From: Bacillota bacterium
Lineage (GTDB): Bacteria; Bacillota; Clostridia; Lachnospirales; Lachnospiraceae
Assembly: GCA_023437365.1 (NCBI GenBank)
Contig: JAEZGK010000015.1
Span: 1 to 64,000, forward strand
Length of the DNA: 64,000 nucleotides
Reading direction: 5' to 3'
Notes under the pieces: generated by a model
The model's input: only the letters and a program-made list of their open reading frames with translations
The model's database searches: none
Told to the model about the DNA's origin: nothing
Translations under genes and position numbers: made by a program
Shown here: piece after piece, positions 62,644 through 64,000 of the stretch
How the letters are laid out: each line of letters begins with the position of its first letter
Numbering within the stretch: the first letter of the stretch is position 1

Positions 62644-63366
62644 TTATCTTTTCACAGCTGTTCTTGCTTCGAATTTATACCCAATGCCCCATACCGTTGC
62701 AAGGTTCCAATCCTTATGATCCTTGATTTTTTCTCTGAGGCGCTTGATATGGACATCGACGGTTCTGGTATCACCGTAGTACTCATAGCCCCAGATATGA
62801 TCCAGAAGCTGCTCCCTGGTGAATACCTGATTCGGATTGGAAGCCAGGAAATATAAGAGCTCCAGTTCCTTTGGAGGCATTTCTATATTCTCGCCAAGAT
62901 ATAGTACTGAGTAATTGCTTAAATTAATGGTCAAATCGGGGTATGCCACGAAATCACCGGTCTGTGCCGGAAGCTCCGGCTCTTCCTTGGCAGCGGGATG
63001 GAAACGTCTGAGAACAGCCCGTACCCGAGCTACCAGCTCCTTGGAATCGAAGGGCTTAATTACATAATCATCCGCGCCCAGCTCCAGGCCCAATACCTTG
63101 TCAAATATTTCACCCTTGGCGGAAAGCATGATAATTGGAACAGAAGAGGTCTTTCGTATCTCGCGGCAGACCTCATACCCATCAATACCGGGGAGCATCA
63201 GATCGAGCAGTACGAGGTTGGGTTCATAGGCGGCAAATTCGTGTATGGCAGCTTCACCGTCATTTACAATCATGGTATCGAAGCATTCCTTTGTCAGATA
63301 TAAAGAAATCAGTTCGGCGATATTAATATCGTCGTCAACGATTAGTATTTTTTGCTTTGCTATCAT
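62644..63366 (-). CDS. OmpR-family response regulator
   Basis: This 240-residue protein has a receiver domain with KILIVDDDINIAELI (acidic pair about 11-12), phospho-acceptor Asp in LVLLDLMLPGIDGYE and K in VIKPFDSKELVARVRA. A C-terminal winged helix follows (ELLYFLASNPNQVFTREQLL, TRTVDVHIKRLREKI). AAGGAG precedes the ATG. It starts 26 bases after mutS2 and is followed by its kinase, so the system is probably read from the mutS2 transcript as well as any own promoter. Confidence 0.94.
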   Translation of the reverse strand: MIAKQKILIVDDDINIAELISLYLTKECFDTMIVNDGEAAIHEFAAYEPNLVLLDLMLPGIDGYEVCREIRKTSSVPIIMLSAKGEIFDKVLGLELGADDYVIKPFDSKELVARVRAVLRRFHPAAKEEPELPAQTGDFVAYPDLTINLSNYSVLYLGENIEMPPKELELLYFLASNPNQVFTREQLLDHIWGYEYYGDTRTVDVHIKRLREKIKDHKDWNLATVWGIGYKFEARTAVKR

Positions 63367-63392
63367 GACAAACTCCTTTCTGCTTAATTCTA

Positions 63393-64000
63393 TTATTTGA
63401 ATTCCACTATGGTAACACCCTGGTCCCCTTCGCCGAAAGCTCCGAGGCGAAAGGACTTCACGTAACTTAATTTCTTTAGATGGGCATGGATGGCGTTGCG
63501 AAGGGCACCGGTTCCGCGTCCATGGATAACAGTAACCTGCGGCAGGTGTGCCAGGTAGGCATCATCGAGATATTTATCCAGATCGGAGAGGGCTTCATCC
63601 ACTGTCTTACCGATCAGGTTGATATCAGGATGGATATTGGCAGATTTGGACATCTTGATTTTTCCGCTCTGTGTTCTTGTCAAACCGGGAGCCGTAACGG
63701 TCTCTTCTTCAACCAGCTCGATGTCCTTGAGATTCACGAGGGAACGCAGAATACCCATCTGTACATAGAGATCTCCCTTGGCATTGGGAAGAGTGCTCAC
63801 GGTACCCTTGAGTCCCAGACTGATGACATTCACAGAATCACCTACACGGAGATTTTTCACAGAGATATCCTTCGTCTTCTTGGGTGCGTTTTTAGCAGCA
63901 AGCTTTTCACTGTCGCTTAATCGCTCTCTGATGGAATTGCGCTCATTCTCCATGTCTTTTATGTCTCCGCCCTCCTGAAGCCATTTATTATAACGGCGGA
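63393..64000 (-). CDS. mutS2: MutS2/RqcU C-terminal part (runs off the window)
   Basis: The visible 201 or so residues are the 3' end of a longer gene: the frame stays open to the window edge (RRYNKWLQEGGDIKDMENER), so the ATG at 63953 is internal. After the end of the clamp/linker comes a KOW-like region (RVGDSVNVISLGLKGTVSTL). The C-terminal Smr domain follows with DINLIGKTVDEALSDLDKYL and VIHGRGTGALRNAIHAHLK. MutS2 resolves branched DNA and, as RqcU, splits collided ribosomes. It lies directly upstream of the two-component genes. Confidence 0.92.
   Translation of the reverse strand, partial: RRYNKWLQEGGDIKDMENERNSIRERLSDSEKLAAKNAPKKTKDISVKNLRVGDSVNVISLGLKGTVSTLPNAKGDLYVQMGILRSLVNLKDIELVEEETVTAPGLTRTQSGKIKMSKSANIHPDINLIGKTVDEALSDLDKYLDDAYLAHLPQVTVIHGRGTGALRNAIHAHLKKLSYVKSFRLGAFGEGDQGVTIVEFK

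Noticed and set aside
1..64000. CRISPR array, prophage, rRNA operon, T-box or other well-known riboswitch
   Set aside because: No regularly spaced direct repeats, phage structural genes, rRNA signatures, T-box motif or familiar riboswitch core were seen by eye. A covariance-model search would be decisive.

Overview
The window is chromosomal DNA of a Gram-positive, endospore-forming anaerobe, most likely a member of the Lachnospiraceae (Clostridia). The reasons are clostridial sporulation genes (cwlD-like, spoVT, yabP, yabQ, spoIIE, ywmB), low-to-moderate GC, strong purine-rich ribosome binding sites with frequent TTG/GTG starts, and a 2[4Fe-4S] ferredoxin beside a DUF1858 redox protein. The assignment rests on gene content and order, not on a marker gene search.

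Layout. 1-1894: 3' part of a decayed group II intron, interrupted in its domain V by a complete IS1182-type element. 1961-7300: a metallo-beta-lactamase-fold lipoprotein facing away from the conserved gdpP-rplI-dnaB operon, which has a highly structured leader. 7400-11350: MFS transporter, MerR-like regulator, ferredoxin (too short for ordinary ORF cut-offs), DUF1858 protein and a MecA-type adaptor. 11571-13675: an unusual pair, a Ser/Thr kinase with a MinD-like tail and an overlapping MinD-like protein, both apparently without the Walker A lysine. 14381-20600: cell wall and housekeeping genes (GH18 with SH3, amidase, tsaC/sua5, arginine-phosphatase-like LMW-PTP, rpiB, DUF402, ywmB). 20633-28251: a Pro/Thr/Gly repeat protein, a methyltransferase, a large membrane-anchored protein with a degenerate C39-like tail, an M29 aminopeptidase and a GT2. 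28356-36800: putP, CPBP protease, PAP2, deoB-udg-dtd, and an ABC-2 (Nat-type) exporter.

36978-47880 is the conserved Firmicutes block spoVT / mazG / hup / rqcP / yabP / yabQ / divIC / tRNA-Met / spoIIE / tilS / hpt / ftsH, matching the Bacillus order including the tRNA-Met just before spoIIE. The spoIIE promoter has the 22-bp spacing and 0A-like boxes expected of a Spo0A-activated promoter. 48123-58687: CmpB-type membrane protein, DUF2156 protein, radical SAM (DUF4080-like), nth, a 34-residue membrane peptide, VanW protein, HypE-like AIR synthase, Lrp regulator plus aminotransferase, cheX and trmL. 59247-64000, on the minus strand: zinc-dependent phospholipase-C-like protein, acyltransferase 3, and a two-component system directly downstream of mutS2, which runs off the window.

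The least explained content is intergenic: several long imperfect palindromes (3030-3170, 13681-14142, 37563-37716, 47976-48076, 58788-59072). In three of them the imperfect pairs are G-U wobbles on one strand only, which points to selected RNA structure and gives a likely transcribed strand. These, the kinase/MinD-like pair and the repeat protein are the best candidates for something undescribed.
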